Assembly (NCBI RefSeq): GCF_017498065.1
Contig: NZ_JAGDFX010000006.1
Span: 124,001-188,000 of the forward strand
DNA length: 64,000 nt
Reading direction: 5' to 3'
Source: Oceanisphaera pacifica
Lineage (GTDB): Bacteria > Pseudomonadota > Gammaproteobacteria > Enterobacterales > Aeromonadaceae
The position numbers were made by a program, and so were the translations under genes. A model generated the notes under the pieces. That model had not been told where the DNA came from and ran no database searches. It was given only the letters and a program-made list of their open reading frames with translations. Shown here one piece after another: positions 1-10,187 of the stretch. Each line of letters begins with the position of its first letter. Within the stretch, counting starts at the first letter, position 1.

Positions 1-16
1 TAAATGCTTAATAAAC

Positions 17-49
17 ACAACAAAACCGCCTATAAAGCGGTTTTGTTGT
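17..49. terminator. Bidirectional terminator-type hairpin
   Basis: A perfect 13-bp stem (17-29 with 37-49) around a 7-nt loop, with A-rich and T-rich flanks on both sides. It probably ends a gene lying left of the window and separates it from the chemoreceptor remnant. Confidence 0.7.
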
Positions 50-87
50 TTATTGGTTCGCTAGAATAATGGTTATTCAATGATTCA

Positions 88-1573
88 GTGAGACTGCGTA
101 CAAAGTCATCGCGTATTGTGCTTGCCTTGTGCATATAATGTGCGCAGGCTTATGTGGTTTGGCAATTGGAGTGCCCTATGCTTTAGTATTTGGCGCAGCA
201 CTTTATTTCTTATTGCAGTCTCAGCAGTCGGTCAGCCAGACTCAAGAAACGCGATACCAGTCTTTTAACTCTAGTAATATGATACGGATGTATTCGTTAG
301 AGCTATCAAACGAGATCCGTAACTATGCGGTGACGAGTGAGCCTCAATATTTAAAGGCCTACAAGGCGGTGCTTGATATCACATTAGGGCGTGCCCCTCG
401 TGCCGGTGGCCGAGTTATTAGAGGCAGGGGTCGCTGCGACTGTGGCCATGGTGCTATAGAAGAAAAAGCCATTGCCCTAGTGCAAGCAGGGCGTGCTGAA
501 GCAGCACAACGCCTAGTATTAGGGGAAGAGTATCACCAAGGCCGTATGACCATGGCTAACTCTGTGAATACGGCCATTTCTAAACTGATTGGCCGCTTAG
601 AAGCTCAGTTAGAGACAGAGTATCAGCTTAATCAACAGTTAGTCTTCTTGATGACCGGGCTAGTGATACTGTTTGTATTGCTGAGCTTACTGCTTGGCTG
701 GACATTAAGTCGTCTGGTATTGCAGCCATTAGGTGCTGAACCCAGTGAAATGGAACGAGTTGCTTCCGCCATTGCTGAAGGAGATTTGAGCCTGACCTTT
801 CATCCGAATGCCACGGGCGTTTATGCAAAGCTACAGCATATGGCCGAAAGATTAAGAGAGGTCATTGGTCATATTCATCTTTCTAGTAGCAGCTTATCGG
901 CAGCGGCATCTTCAGCTCAGTCTGCGAATGAATCTGCAGATCAGGGGCGAGCTATGGTACAGCAGACAATCGCCTCTATTGGCAAGCTTGCTGATGATGT
1001 GGTTTCTACAGGCTTAGTCGTGCAGTCGTTAGCTGATAGCAGTACACAAATTAGTACTGTGTACAGGTGATTCAAGATATTGCTGATCGTACTAACTTAT
1101 TAGCACTTAACGCGGCCATTGAAGCGGCACGGGCTGGTGAGCAAGGGCGTGGTTTTGCGGTAGTGGCCGATGAAGTCCGCCAATTGGCAGGTCAAACCTA
1201 AACCTCGTCACAAGAAATTATAACAACTGTTGCTAAGCTTCAGGAAGATGCTGAAAAAGCCATGGGGGCTATGAGTAATGGTCGTCAGCAAGCAGAGTTA
1301 ACGGTAGGGCAAGCGCAAGAAGCTGAGCAAGCATTAGAGTTAATTAGTGCAGCGGTGCAAACCATTAACGATATGAATACACAAATTGCCACTGCCGTAG
1401 AAGAGCAGGCGACGGTCACCGAAGATATCAGTCGTAATTTAACGGTGATTAATGAAATTAGTGATGAAACGTCAGCCGGTGCAGAGCAAACCTCGAGTGC
1501 GAGCCGCGAACTGACAGAATTAGCTGCAAGTCTACAGCAACTGATACAAGGGTTTACATTAGAAACACGTTAG
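88..1573 (+). pseudogene. Decayed methyl-accepting chemotaxis protein (paralogue of the next gene)
   Basis: Read against the intact chemoreceptor at 1860-3536, this copy keeps TM1, the start and end of the sensor domain, TM2, HAMP and most of the signalling domain, but is broken repeatedly. About 19 codons of the sensor domain are missing near 415-460. About 46 codons are missing near 905, just after HAMP, removing an early methylation-helix segment. A 1-bp loss near 1060 shifts the frame just before the conserved hairpin tip. TAA at 1199-1201 replaces a CAA/CAG-type codon. The last 103 codons (1262-1573) stay open. The start is also doubtful: from GTG 88 a basic leader and the beginning of TM1 can be read, but it stops at 136 and TM1 continues in another frame from 129/138. 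Non-functional with high probability. Confidence 0.85.
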
Positions 1574-1595
1574 TTTATTCAATAACACAGTAAAG

Positions 1596-1633
1596 AAAAA
1601 GCCCTTATAGCCTAGTGCAGATAAGGGCTTTTT
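1596..1633 (+). terminator. Rho-independent terminator after the chemoreceptor remnant
   Basis: 13-bp stem (1596-1608 with 1621-1633), 12-nt loop and a run of T. It still follows the degraded gene, so the ancestral unit was transcribed separately from its paralogue. Confidence 0.85.
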
Positions 1634-1859
1634 TGATCTAGATCAGAGATATGCAGCTCTGTTGTTGGTATGTGTCATTTGTTATCCAGTGGTTAAATAC
1701 TGGTCTTATTTTGATTGTTTGTTGTTGTTTTTGTTATTTTTGGGCTGCTCGGTTACATTTTGTATACGGTATTGTGTGTTTTGTGTGTGCATTTTATAAG
1801 AAGGAGCGATTTTATCTTGATATAATAATATATTGGTCTGGTTGTTATTAGAGATATAA

Positions 1860-3536
1860 ATGTACAAACAATTAACATTAAAAGCGGTGATCCGCTTGGT
1901 ATTCTTAGGCATGTTGGCGCTAGCTGTCACCTTGGGAGCTGCCTTATATTTACTACTGCAATCCCAAGGTGCCGTCATTCAGGCGCAGAATGATCGCTTT
2001 AATTATTTTAATAATGCCGGCATGATCCGGACGTACTCTGCTGAAAAAACAGCCTCTATTCGTGATTATGTGGTGACGGGCAATAGTGATCAGCTAGACG
2101 TCTATCAGCATACCAACAGAATAACAGAAGGGCGCGCCCCACGAGCTAACGCTCGTGTCATTTCAGATCAAGATATGCTTGAGCAAATGAAGCTGACTGC
2201 GGCTGAGCGTAGTGCGCTTCATCAAGGGCAAAAAGCCGTTGCCCTCTTAAATGCTTTAGAAGAGCAGGCCATTGCATTAATGCAGGCTGGTCGTGCTCAG
2301 GCGGCACAAAATCTGGTATTAGGTGATAATTATGAACAATCACGCTTAAAGAACTTAGAGGCTGTTGAAGCCTTTATCACCTTACTGCTCGATCGCCTAC
2401 ATACCTCTTTAGCGGAAGAAGAACAGCGCAACCAAGCCATGGTTACCATTATTACGCTAGTTGTTATTTTACTTGTTGTATTTAGCTTATTATTAGGATG
2501 GGTGCTAAAGCGCACTGTACTGCTCCCTTTAGGGGCAGAGCCCAGCGAAATGGAGCGAGTCGCGAATTCCATTGCTCAGGGTGACTTAAGCATAACATTT
2601 GGTGGTGAGAGCCAAGGAGTATATAGCAAGTTACAGCATATGACTCATCAGTTACGTGAGCTTATTGGGCATATTCATCAATCTAGTAGCAGTTTGTCAG
2701 CCGCGGCAGAAGAGACATCGGCCGTGTCTTTACAAACCAGTGCTAATTTGGAACGCCAGCAACAAGATACCGATCAGGTGGCAGCGGCAATAAATGAAAT
2801 GTCAGCGACAGTACAAGAAGTGGCGAATAATACCAGTTTAGCCGCCTCCTCGGCACGTTCTGCTAATGAGGCTGCTGAGCAAGGTAAAGCTGTGGTACAA
2901 GAAACAGTAGTGTCAATTAGCCAGCTTGCTGATGATGTGACTGCTACAGAACAAGTGGTACAGTCGTTAGCCGATAGTAGTACACAGATAAGCACAGTAG
3001 TGGAAGTGATTCAGGAAATTGCTGAACGAACTAACTTACTGGCGCTTAATGCGGCTATTGAAGCTGCTCGCGCAGGGGAGCAAGGGCGTGGTTTTGCTGT
3101 GGTAGCCTCAGAAGTGCGTAATTTAGCAGAGCAAACTCAGCACTCTTCACAAGAAATAGTTACGACCATTGCTAAGTTACAAGCAGACGCTAAAAGCGCG
3201 ATGGCGGCTATGAGTGGCGGCCGTCAGCAAGCAGAGCGTACGGTTAGTCAAGCACAAGAAGCAGAGCAAGCCTTGGAGCTGATTAGTACAGCGGTACAAA
3301 CTATTCATGATATGAATACGCAAATTGCTACCGCAGTAGAAGAACAAGCGACAGTAACAGAGGATATTAGCCGTAACCTGACAGGTATTCATGAGGTGGG
3401 TGATGAAACCGCTGCCGGCGCTATACAAACCGCCAGCGCCAGCCGTGAGCTGACGGAGCTGGCGTCTAACTTACAGCAGTTAGTACAAGGCTTTAGGTTA
3501 GAGGCTGAGGTGCCAACAATCAGCTATTCTAGATGA
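1860..3536 (+). CDS. Methyl-accepting chemotaxis protein (transmembrane)
   Basis: 558-residue inner-membrane chemoreceptor that would signal through CheW/CheA to the flagellar motor. Order: short basic N-terminus, TM1 (about 11-33), a helical periplasmic sensor of about 160 residues, TM2 (about 194-216), HAMP (about 217-270) and a coiled-coil signalling domain (about 285-545). The conserved hairpin tip is intact at about 388-428 ([16 protein letters not shown] followed by [11 protein letters not shown]). There is no C-terminal NWETF-like pentapeptide, so CheR/CheB would act without a tether. The ligand cannot be told from sequence. The ATG at 1860 has a weak ribosome site and follows an unusually T-rich, G+T-biased stretch (1660-1850). 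It lies next to a degenerate paralogue, so a tandem duplication is likely. Confidence 0.9.
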   Translation: MYKQLTLKAVIRLVFLGMLALAVTLGAALYLLLQSQGAVIQAQNDRFNYFNNAGMIRTYSAEKTASIRDYVVTGNSDQLDVYQHTNRITEGRAPRANARVISDQDMLEQMKLTAAERSALHQGQKAVALLNALEEQAIALMQAGRAQAAQNLVLGDNYEQSRLKNLEAVEAFITLLLDRLHTSLAEEEQRNQAMVTIITLVVILLVVFSLLLGWVLKRTVLLPLGAEPSEMERVANSIAQGDLSITFGGESQGVYSKLQHMTHQLRELIGHIHQSSSSLSAAAEETSAVSLQTSANLERQQQDTDQVAAAINEMSATVQEVANNTSLAASSARSANEAAEQGKAVVQETVVSISQLADDVTATEQVVQSLADSSTQISTVVEVIQEIAERTNLLALNAAIEAARAGEQGRGFAVVASEVRNLAEQTQHSSQEIVTTIAKLQADAKSAMAAMSGGRQQAERTVSQAQEAEQALELISTAVQTIHDMNTQIATAVEEQATVTEDISRNLTGIHEVGDETAAGAIQTASASRELTELASNLQQLVQGFRLEAEVPTISYSR

Positions 3537-3578
3537 TCGATTAGCATTAAAGTACACGATTTTTTAAGTTGAATCAGG

Positions 3579-3604
3579 CCCAGCCACTGTTGAAAGTGAC
3601 TGGG
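3579..3604 (+). terminator. Possible terminator hairpin after the chemoreceptor
   Basis: 10-bp stem with one mismatch (3579-3588 with 3595-3604), followed by TCTTGTT. The short T tract makes this a moderate call. Confidence 0.4.
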
Positions 3605-3663
3605 TCTTGTTCATTTCGGGGCCGCTCAGTATACTGCCGACTCCCAAAATGCGAGGTTTAGTC

Positions 3664-4389
3664 ATGTTAAAGCTGTTGCGGCTATTATTATTGGTACTGG
3701 CCATGGTGCTGGTGTTCATCTTAGGGACTGTGGTGTGTGTGCTGCGTCCTCGTCATCCTAATAATGTATATTTCTTAGGACGCTTATTTAATAAAGCCTG
3801 CATTATCATCGGGCTTAAGGTGACGTTCAGAGGTTATGAGAATGCCAATAACTTACAGTCGGCAGTTTATATTGCCAATCACCAAAGTAACTGGGACATT
3901 ATAGCTCTGACCGGAGCCGTGATGCCGCGCACCGTGGCGATTGGCAAAAGTAGCTTGTTTTGGATCCCTTTATTTGGTCAGTTATTTTGGCTTAGTGGTA
4001 ACTTATTGATCAATCGTGAAAATAAAGCCAAGGCTGCTAGCACTATAGGCAAAGTGGTTGAGAAAATACGTGAACGTAACACTTCTATTTGGATGTTTCC
4101 TGAAGGAACGCGCAGCCAAGGTAAGGGGCTGCTGCCCTTTAAAACCGGGGCTTTTCATATTGCCATGCAAGCCAAGGTGCCGTTAGTGCCCATTGCCTGC
4201 TCTAGCTATTTTGGTCAAGTTGATCTTAATCGTTGGGATAATGGTGAGTTAATTGTTGAGATTATGCCCCCCATTTCAGTTGAGGGCTATGAGCCTAAGC
4301 AAATTCGCGACTTGTTAAAGCATAGTCGCCAAACGCTTGAAACGCGCATTGCCGAATTAGATCAAGAGGCTCGACGCCCCTTGAGTTAG
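3664..4389 (+). CDS. plsC: 1-acyl-sn-glycerol-3-phosphate acyltransferase
   Basis: Inner-membrane enzyme that acylates lysophosphatidic acid to phosphatidic acid, the second acylation of phospholipid synthesis. The protein starts with a hydrophobic membrane anchor, then shows the catalytic NHQSNWD (HX4D) motif and the FPEGTRS glycerol-phosphate-binding motif, then the proline-rich LVPIACS block. I place the start at ATG 3664, which has GAGGT 6 nt upstream and gives 241 residues, close to E. coli PlsC (245). The frame is open further upstream from TTG 3607, but that would add a non-homologous leader. It stands alone here, away from the parC neighbour seen in enterics. Confidence 0.9.
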   Translation: MLKLLRLLLLVLAMVLVFILGTVVCVLRPRHPNNVYFLGRLFNKACIIIGLKVTFRGYENANNLQSAVYIANHQSNWDIIALTGAVMPRTVAIGKSSLFWIPLFGQLFWLSGNLLINRENKAKAASTIGKVVEKIRERNTSIWMFPEGTRSQGKGLLPFKTGAFHIAMQAKVPLVPIACSSYFGQVDLNRWDNGELIVEIMPPISVEGYEPKQIRDLLKHSRQTLETRIAELDQEARRPLS

Positions 4390-4488
4390 GGGGACGGGTA
4401 ATGTGTGCAGAGGACGAACATAACCCTTTTTAGCTGAAACTTAACACTGATAGCTGCCCGAAGGGCTTATATTAACTAGGACTCGTTT

Positions 4489-4833
4489 ATGACTGCATTA
4501 CAAGAATGGCAACAAGAAACCCAAGACATTATTAGCTCTCTACTTAATGACGGCAGTAACCCTGACGTGGAATACACCATAGAGCATCATTTTTCTGGGG
4601 CTAACTTTGATCGACTCGAAAAAGCAGCCATTGATTGCTTCAAAGCGGGGCTTGAAGTCAGTGATGCTGAAGAGCTGGAAGTAGAAAATGGACACACTGT
4701 ATTATGTTTTGATGCCATTAAAGAAGGGCCGTTAAACGAAACAGCCATTATGGCGCAAATTGAGTCACTATTAAAAATAGCCGAAAAACACCAAGTGGAA
4801 TACGATGGCTGGGGTACTTATTTCGAAGAATAA
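4489..4833 (+). CDS. rraB: Regulator of ribonuclease E activity B
   Basis: 114-residue acidic protein of the RraB (YjgD) family, which binds RNase E and modulates mRNA decay. Recognised from YTIEHHFSG, the FDRLEKAAIDCFKAG segment and the terminal YDGWGTYFEE. E. coli RraB is longer (138 residues), the extra being mostly an acidic tail. Start ATG 4489 has AGGA upstream. The preceding 100 bp contains a small GCCC-GAA-GGGC hairpin. Its 3' end carries a heptad array. Confidence 0.9.
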   Translation: MTALQEWQQETQDIISSLLNDGSNPDVEYTIEHHFSGANFDRLEKAAIDCFKAGLEVSDAEELEVENGHTVLCFDAIKEGPLNETAIMAQIESLLKIAEKHQVEYDGWGTYFEE

Positions 4834-4844
4834 TGGTGAGACAT

Positions 4845-4902
4845 AGCGCCGAGCACTAAGCACTCGGCGCCCAGTTAAAAAGAAACAGGGCTGTGTTTCT
4901 TT
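4845..4902 (+). repeat. Heptad array and two hairpins 3' of rraB
   Basis: 12 nt after the rraB stop, five 7-nt units beginning AGC or GGC run from 4845 to 4879. They contain an 8-bp palindrome (4846-4853 with 4863-4870). A second stem of 9 bp (4879-4887 with 4894-4902) follows and could act as a terminator. The downstream gene begins at 4924. Confidence 0.65.
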
Positions 4903-4923
4903 CTGCTGATAAGGAGCCTATCA

Positions 4924-5319
4924 ATGAGCCACCCTTACGACCCGCATGTTTTGCTCTGGGATGAGTATAAATATCGCCACGATCATATTTGGCAAAAACT
5001 ATTTCAAATCACTATTGCCGTGGTATTACTGGGTTCAGTGCCTTACCTTAAACCTGAGATTACTCAGGTGCTACAGGAATGGATATTAATTGCCCCTTTG
5101 TTGGGGAGTATGTTGGCGCTTATTACGCTGGTGCTGATGCATGTTGAACTGACGTTGTTTGCCAAAATTGCCGGTGCCCATCGCGCGCACCAAGAAGAGC
5201 TGGGCATTATTGAGCACAGTCGACATAACTATTTTCGTTATCTTGTGATTACTTATGTGAGTTTTCTATTACTGGTGAGCTTAGCTAACGTCGCTGTAGT
5301 GCGCTTATTATGGCTATAA
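4924..5319 (+). CDS. Small integral membrane protein of unknown function
   Basis: 131 residues. A soluble N-terminus rich in charged and aromatic residues (about 1-24) is followed by three hydrophobic segments at about 25-45, 50-72 and 105-129. Between the second and third is a basic, histidine-rich stretch with HRAHQEELGIIEHSRHNYFRY. I do not recognise the family. The ATG at 4924 has a good AAGGAG site. It is monocistronic, between rraB and osmB. It could be a small signalling or stress membrane protein, but nothing in the sequence shows this. Confidence 0.7.
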   Translation: MSHPYDPHVLLWDEYKYRHDHIWQKLFQITIAVVLLGSVPYLKPEITQVLQEWILIAPLLGSMLALITLVLMHVELTLFAKIAGAHRAHQEELGIIEHSRHNYFRYLVITYVSFLLLVSLANVAVVRLLWL

Positions 5320-5483
5320 AACGATAATGGGTAGCAGTGAAAGTTAAGTTTCGATCTAGTATTCACTTATCACTATCAGTGATAGACGACAGGGTTCGAC
5401 ATAGCGCAGGTGTTATATGAGGCTATGAAGCCATAAAGTCGTTACACTCGCTAGGTAATATTCATTTGTTTGAGGTAATAACT
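5320..5483 (+). promoter_or_regulatory. osmB upstream region with a perfect palindrome
   Basis: The 164-bp gap upstream of osmB contains a perfect 7-bp inverted repeat with a 3-nt centre (5368-5384), a possible operator. GAGG at about 5470 fixes the osmB start at 5484. I could not place a clear -35/-10 pair; osmB is osmotically and RpoS induced in E. coli. Confidence 0.35.
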
Positions 5484-5699
5484 ATGACCAACAGCAAAAA
5501 AATAATCGCAGGCAGTGCCCTAGTGCTTATGTTAGGGTTATCGGCATGCAGTAATATGTCGGACCGAGATCGTAATACCGCCATTGGTGCTGGTGCTGGT
5601 GGTGTGGCTGGCTCGGTACTTACAGACGGCAGCACTGCAGGCACCATTGGTGGCGCTGTAGTGGGTGGCGTTATTGGTAACCAAGTAGATAAAGATTAA
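5484..5699 (+). CDS. osmB: Osmotically inducible glycine-zipper lipoprotein
   Basis: 71-residue envelope lipoprotein matching E. coli OsmB (72 residues) along its length. It has a signal peptide with lipobox LSAC (Cys about 22), the SDRDRNTAIGAGAG block, then a glycine-zipper hairpin (repeated GxxxG within AGGVAGSVL and IGGAVVGGVIG). It would be lipidated and anchored in the outer membrane. In E. coli it is induced by high osmolarity and stationary phase. The frame is open to TTG 5466, but ATG 5484 carries the ribosome site. A strong terminator follows. Confidence 0.9.
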   Translation: MTNSKKIIAGSALVLMLGLSACSNMSDRDRNTAIGAGAGGVAGSVLTDGSTAGTIGGAVVGGVIGNQVDKD

Positions 5700-5725
5700 C
5701 GATTACAATCACTATATTAAGCAGT

Positions 5726-5758
5726 AGAGAGAGCATAAATCATGCTCTCTCTTTTTTA
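5726..5758 (+). terminator. Rho-independent terminator of osmB
   Basis: Perfect 11-bp stem (5726-5736 with 5742-5752), 5-nt loop and a run of T. Confidence 0.9.
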
Positions 5759-5932
5759 TGTTTCTCATTATTCTTATTGGTGGAAGACTGCTCCAAGGAT
5801 CCGCTGATTGGACGTTGTAGACTCTGTTTATCACCACTTTTAATGCTATGCTCTGAAAATAATGACCCTTTAACACAAGTAAAATGAATACGGTTTGGGC
5901 ATTGACCGATAAAATCATAAGGATATGAGCCT

Positions 5933-7231
5933 ATGCTAGGAACCAGCAAATTAAAGCGAGAGCTATCTCATTATCGCCAGCAGTACGAACAAGCGCATGC
6001 TGTTCAGCAAGCAATTCGCTCTCATATGGCGGTGATTGAGTTTACCCCACAAGGCGAAATATTAGACGCTAATAACCGTTTTTTAACCGTGGTCGGTTAT
6101 ACACTGGATGATATTGTTGGTGCTCATCATCGTATCTTCTGCTCTCAAGCTTTGTCCGAAACCGCCGAGTACGCACAATTTTGGCAACAATTACGACAAG
6201 GTGAATCACAAAGGGGCACCTTTGCTCGCTTTAACCGTCACGGCGATATTATTTGGCTAGAAGCAACTTATTTTCCTGTGCTTAATGAGCAAGGTGAAGT
6301 CGTCAGAATATTAAAAATTGCCAGCGATATTACCGAAAAACAGCATCAGCTTGCTGCTCAGCAAGCCGTCTTAAGCGCCTTACATTTATCGATGGCGGTG
6401 ATTGAGTTTGCCGTAGACGGCACTATTTTAACGGCTAATGAAAACTTCTTGAACGTAATGGGTTATCGTCTTGAGCAGCTTGTAGGCCAGCATCATCGTA
6501 TATTTTGTGATAGTGAGTTTTATCAGCAGCAGCCTAATTTTTGGCAAGATTTAGCAAAAGGCGAGCACAAATCAGGCCGCTTTAAGCGTGTGGATGCACA
6601 AGGTAATGACATTTGGCTTGAAGCGACCTATAACCCCATTTTTGATGGCGCAGGCCAAGTACACAGGGTGGTGAAATTTGCCAGTGATATTAGTGAACGT
6701 GTGCGCCAGTCACGTAAAAATCAACAAGCTTCAGAGCAGGCCTGTGATATTGCTGTTCAAACCTCTCATACTGTTGAGCAAGGGAATAACTCTTTATTAG
6801 CTTCGGTAAATACTTCAATACAAGTCTCGAATGATCTTGATCAGACGATGTTGGTAGTGAATCAGCTAAATGAACAGTCGCGTAATATTGAAGAAATAGT
6901 GGGTACTATTAGTAGTGTGGCCGAGCGAACTAATTTATTAGCGTTAAACGCGGCTATTGAAGCGGCACGCGCAGGTGAGCAAGGACGTGGCTTTGCCGTG
7001 GTCGCCGATGAAGTGCGCCAATTAGCAGGGCGAACCAGTGAGGCCACCAACGAAATAAGCCAAGTGGTGCAACAAAATCGTGAGCTGACAGAGCAAGTCT
7101 CTAAAGCCATTGTGAATGTTACCCAGGTGGCCGAGCAGGGCAAGCAGCAAGTATTAGATGTAGAGGCCGTGATGGGAGAAATACATCAAGGCGCATTGGC
7201 AGTACAAGAAACCGTGGCAGGACTCTCTTAA
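5933..7231 (+). CDS. Cytoplasmic PAS-PAS chemoreceptor (BdlA/Aer-like)
   Basis: 432 residues with no transmembrane segment. Two tandem PAS domains (about 27-133 and 149-255) share the same landmarks: a V(V/M)GY turn, the AHHRIFC/QHHRIFC block and the IWLEATY strand. A short methyl-accepting signalling domain (about 275-432) follows, with the tip [16 protein letters not shown] at about 331-346. Length and order match Pseudomonas BdlA (biofilm dispersal; two PAS and one MCP domain) and soluble Aer-like receptors. PAS domains of this type often bind haem or flavin and sense oxygen or redox, which is inference here. The signalling domain is short, so both helical arms are truncated relative to membrane receptors. 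Start ATG 5933 has AAGGA upstream. Confidence 0.85.
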   Translation: MLGTSKLKRELSHYRQQYEQAHAVQQAIRSHMAVIEFTPQGEILDANNRFLTVVGYTLDDIVGAHHRIFCSQALSETAEYAQFWQQLRQGESQRGTFARFNRHGDIIWLEATYFPVLNEQGEVVRILKIASDITEKQHQLAAQQAVLSALHLSMAVIEFAVDGTILTANENFLNVMGYRLEQLVGQHHRIFCDSEFYQQQPNFWQDLAKGEHKSGRFKRVDAQGNDIWLEATYNPIFDGAGQVHRVVKFASDISERVRQSRKNQQASEQACDIAVQTSHTVEQGNNSLLASVNTSIQVSNDLDQTMLVVNQLNEQSRNIEEIVGTISSVAERTNLLALNAAIEAARAGEQGRGFAVVADEVRQLAGRTSEATNEISQVVQQNRELTEQVSKAIVNVTQVAEQGKQQVLDVEAVMGEIHQGALAVQETVAGLS

Positions 7232-7256
7232 GCCGAGAGGGTTCGTTTCACCATAA

Positions 7257-7284
7257 AAAAACCGACCCTTGGAGGTCGGTTTTT
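7257..7284. terminator. Bidirectional terminator between the chemoreceptor and valS
   Basis: 11-bp stem (7257-7267 with 7274-7284) with A and T tracts on both sides. It serves both converging units. Confidence 0.9.
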
Positions 7285-7327
7285 GTTTACTGTGGCGTGC
7301 AGCCTTGCCTATGCGAAAAGCACAGTC

Positions 7328-10183
7328 TTAAAGATCGGCTATTTGCACTTTTTGCGCTTCAAGCTTAGTTAGAGCTGCTCGATAGTCATCTAACTTTTCT
7401 TGCTCTTTAGCGACCACGGCCGCCGGTGCTTTGGCAACAAAACCGGCGTTATTAAGCTTGCCTTCAATGCGCTTAATTTCACCTTGGGTTTTATCCAACT
7501 CTTTTTGTAAGCGTGCCAGTTCGGCTGCTTTATCAATTAAGCCAGCCATAGGTAACAATAGCTCGGTGTCACCAATTAACTGCTTAGTAGAGGTCGGCGC
7601 CTCTTCCTCTGTGTCTAAGTGAGTAATGGCATCGAGCTTGGCCATGGCCTTCAAGAAAGCTTCATTATCGATAGCGCGGCGAGCGTCGTCACCAGCTGGG
7701 CGCAGTAACACCGACAGAGCCTTGCTTGGCGCTAAGTCCATTTCGGCACGCAGGTTACGAATCGACACAATAAAGCGCTTCACCCACTCAAGATCCGCCA
7801 TAGCATCAGCATCTTCCAGTGCCGCATCTGCTTGTGGATAAGGAGCCAGCATAATGCTTTCGCCCGCGCGGTTAGCCAGAGGAGCCACGCGTTGCCAAAT
7901 CTCTTCGGTAATGTAGGGCATAATGGGGTGTGCTAAACGCAATAAGGTTTCTAACACCTCAATTAAGGTCTTGCGGGTAGCACGCTGCTCAGACTCGCTG
8001 CCGTGCCACAATACCGGCTTGGTCAGCTCTAGGTACCAGTCACAAAATTGATGCCAAATGAATTCATACAGTGCATTAGCCGCACGATCAAAGCGATAGT
8101 CATCCAGTGCCTGGCGTACTTCTTTAATGGTCACTTGCAGTTGCGCCTGAATCCAACGATCGGCTAATGAATATTTTAGCTCGTCACTGTTGTTCAGCCC
8201 GCAGTCTTGATCTTCGGTGCTCATCAGCACATAACGCGATGCATTCCACAGCTTATTGCAGAAGTTACGATAGCCATCTAAACGGCGCATATCCCAGTTA
8301 ATATCACGGCCAGTCGAGGCCATGGCCGCTAAGGTAAAGCGCAGTGCATCGGTACCGTGAGCTTCAATGCCATCGGCAAAGGTCTTGCGGGTATCTTTTT
8401 CGATTTTGGCGGCCAGTTTCGGCTGCATCATATTGCCGGTACGTTTGGTCACCAAAGATTCAAGATCGATACCGTCAATCATATCGAGCGGATCGAGCAC
8501 GTTACCCTTAGATTTCGACATTTTGTCGCCATTTTCGTCACGAATAAGCCCAGTCACATAGACGGTCTTAAAGGGAACTTGTGGCTTACCGTTTTCATCT
8601 TTTATAAAGTGCATGGTCATCATGATCATGCGCGCTACCCAGAAGAAAATAATGTCAAAGCCGGTCACTAACACGCTACTGGGGTGGAAGGTGGCTAAAT
8701 CTGGCGTTTTTTCTGGCCAGCCCTGAGTTGAGAAGGTCCACAGTGCCGAGCTAAACCAAGTATCGAGTACGTCTTCGTCTTGATGCAGGGCGATATCTGC
8801 ACTCAAGTTATGAGTTGCCCGTACTTCGGCTTCATCGCGACCGACATAGACCTTGCCTTCGCTATCGTACCAAGCCGGAATACGATGTCCCCACCATAAT
8901 TGACGTGAGATACACCAGTCTTGTACATCGCGCATCCAAGAGAAGTACATGTTTTCGTACTGCTTAGGTACAAATTCAATATCACCGTCTTCCACCGCTT
9001 TAGTGGCTACTTCGGCCAGAGGGGCAGCGCGTACATACCACTGATCGGTAAGCATGGGCTCAATGGGCACGCCACCACGGTCACCATAAGGGACGGTTAA
9101 ATCATGATCTTTGACGCTATCTAACAAGCCGAGTGCGTCTAATGCACTGACAATGGCTTTACGTGCCGCATAACGCTCTAAGCCCTGAAACTCAGCAGGT
9201 AACGCATCAGAATAGGCTGTGCTTACTTCGCCTTTACTGGTAAAGACTTCTGCCTGTTCGCGAATATAGGCATTTAAAGTCAAAATATTGATTTGGGGTA
9301 ACTGGTGGCGCTTACCTACTTCAGCATCGTTAAAATCGTGTGCTGGGGTGATTTTTACGCAACCCGTGCCTTTTTCCATATCGGCATGTTCGTCGCCCAC
9401 AATAGGGATGCGACGGCCCACTAACGGCAGCTCGATGAATTTTCCAATCAGGCTCTGATAGCGCGGATCTTCAGGGTTAACCGCCACTGCGGTATCGCCC
9501 AGCATGGTTTCGGGGCGAGTGGTGGCCACTACTAGATAGTTTTTGCCATCAAGAGTGGTTGCGCCATCGGCCAGCGGATAGCGAAAGTGCCACATGTGGC
9601 CTTTTAATTCGCGGTTTTCTACTTCTAAATCTGAGATGGCAGTGTTGAGCTTAGGATCCCAGTTTACCAAGCGTTTGCCGCGATAAATTAAGTCATCTTC
9701 ATATAACTTAACGAACACTTCTTTAACCGCGCTCGATAAGCCGTCATCCATGGTAAAGCGCTCACGCTCCCAATCCACAGAAGTACCCAGGCGGCGCAGC
9801 TGCTGAGTAATGGTGCCGCCGGATTCTTTTTTCCAATCCCAAATTTTATCGATAAAAGCATCACGGCCGTAATCATGACGCGTTTTGTCTTCTTCTGCGG
9901 CGATCTTGCGCTCAACCACCATTTGCGTAGCAATACCTGCGTGGTCAGTACCCACTTGCCATAAGGTATTTTTACCTTGCATGCGCTGATAACGGATCAG
10001 GGTATCCATTATGGTGTCTTGAAAGGCATGGCCCATATGTAAACTGCCGGTCACATTCGGCGGCGGTATCATTATGCTGTAGGCGGGCTTGCTGGTATCG
10101 CCATGAGGCTTAAAGTAGCCCTTATTTTCCCATTGCTGGTACATGGCCTGTTCGACAGCGGTGGGGTTAAATGTTTTTTCCAT
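7328..10183 (-). CDS. valS: Valyl-tRNA synthetase
   Basis: 951-residue class I aminoacyl-tRNA synthetase, the same length as E. coli ValS. It charges tRNA-Val and has an editing (CP1) domain that removes mischarged threonine. The HIGH-type motif is [14 protein letters not shown] near residue 42, and the KMSKS loop is [14 protein letters not shown] near 555. The last about 65 residues form the basic coiled-coil arm typical of ValS. It starts 4 nt after the holC stop, in the conserved pepA-holC-valS operon, and ends at a shared terminator. Confidence 0.98.
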   Translation of the reverse strand: MEKTFNPTAVEQAMYQQWENKGYFKPHGDTSKPAYSIMIPPPNVTGSLHMGHAFQDTIMDTLIRYQRMQGKNTLWQVGTDHAGIATQMVVERKIAAEEDKTRHDYGRDAFIDKIWDWKKESGGTITQQLRRLGTSVDWERERFTMDDGLSSAVKEVFVKLYEDDLIYRGKRLVNWDPKLNTAISDLEVENRELKGHMWHFRYPLADGATTLDGKNYLVVATTRPETMLGDTAVAVNPEDPRYQSLIGKFIELPLVGRRIPIVGDEHADMEKGTGCVKITPAHDFNDAEVGKRHQLPQINILTLNAYIREQAEVFTSKGEVSTAYSDALPAEFQGLERYAARKAIVSALDALGLLDSVKDHDLTVPYGDRGGVPIEPMLTDQWYVRAAPLAEVATKAVEDGDIEFVPKQYENMYFSWMRDVQDWCISRQLWWGHRIPAWYDSEGKVYVGRDEAEVRATHNLSADIALHQDEDVLDTWFSSALWTFSTQGWPEKTPDLATFHPSSVLVTGFDIIFFWVARMIMMTMHFIKDENGKPQVPFKTVYVTGLIRDENGDKMSKSKGNVLDPLDMIDGIDLESLVTKRTGNMMQPKLAAKIEKDTRKTFADGIEAHGTDALRFTLAAMASTGRDINWDMRRLDGYRNFCNKLWNASRYVLMSTEDQDCGLNNSDELKYSLADRWIQAQLQVTIKEVRQALDDYRFDRAANALYEFIWHQFCDWYLELTKPVLWHGSESEQRATRKTLIEVLETLLRLAHPIMPYITEEIWQRVAPLANRAGESIMLAPYPQADAALEDADAMADLEWVKRFIVSIRNLRAEMDLAPSKALSVLLRPAGDDARRAIDNEAFLKAMAKLDAITHLDTEEEAPTSTKQLIGDTELLLPMAGLIDKAAELARLQKELDKTQGEIKRIEGKLNNAGFVAKAPAAVVAKEQEKLDDYRAALTKLEAQKVQIADL

Positions 10184-10187
10184 GATG

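Noticed and set aside
129-1573. Programmed frameshift joining two halves of the first chemoreceptor
   Set aside because: No slippery site at about 1060, an additional in-frame TAA at 1199 and two large deletions; simple decay explains all of it.
1706-1978. Minus-strand ORF of 90 codons upstream of the chemoreceptor
   Set aside because: It lies in a T-rich non-coding stretch, with an Asn/Lys-rich, low-complexity translation and overlaps the real gene.
3607-3663. Upstream TTG start for plsC
   Set aside because: It would add 19 residues not found in the family, and the GAGGT ribosome site fits ATG 3664.
8357-8671. Plus-strand ORFs inside valS
   Set aside because: Antisense shadows of a strongly conserved gene with no ribosome sites.
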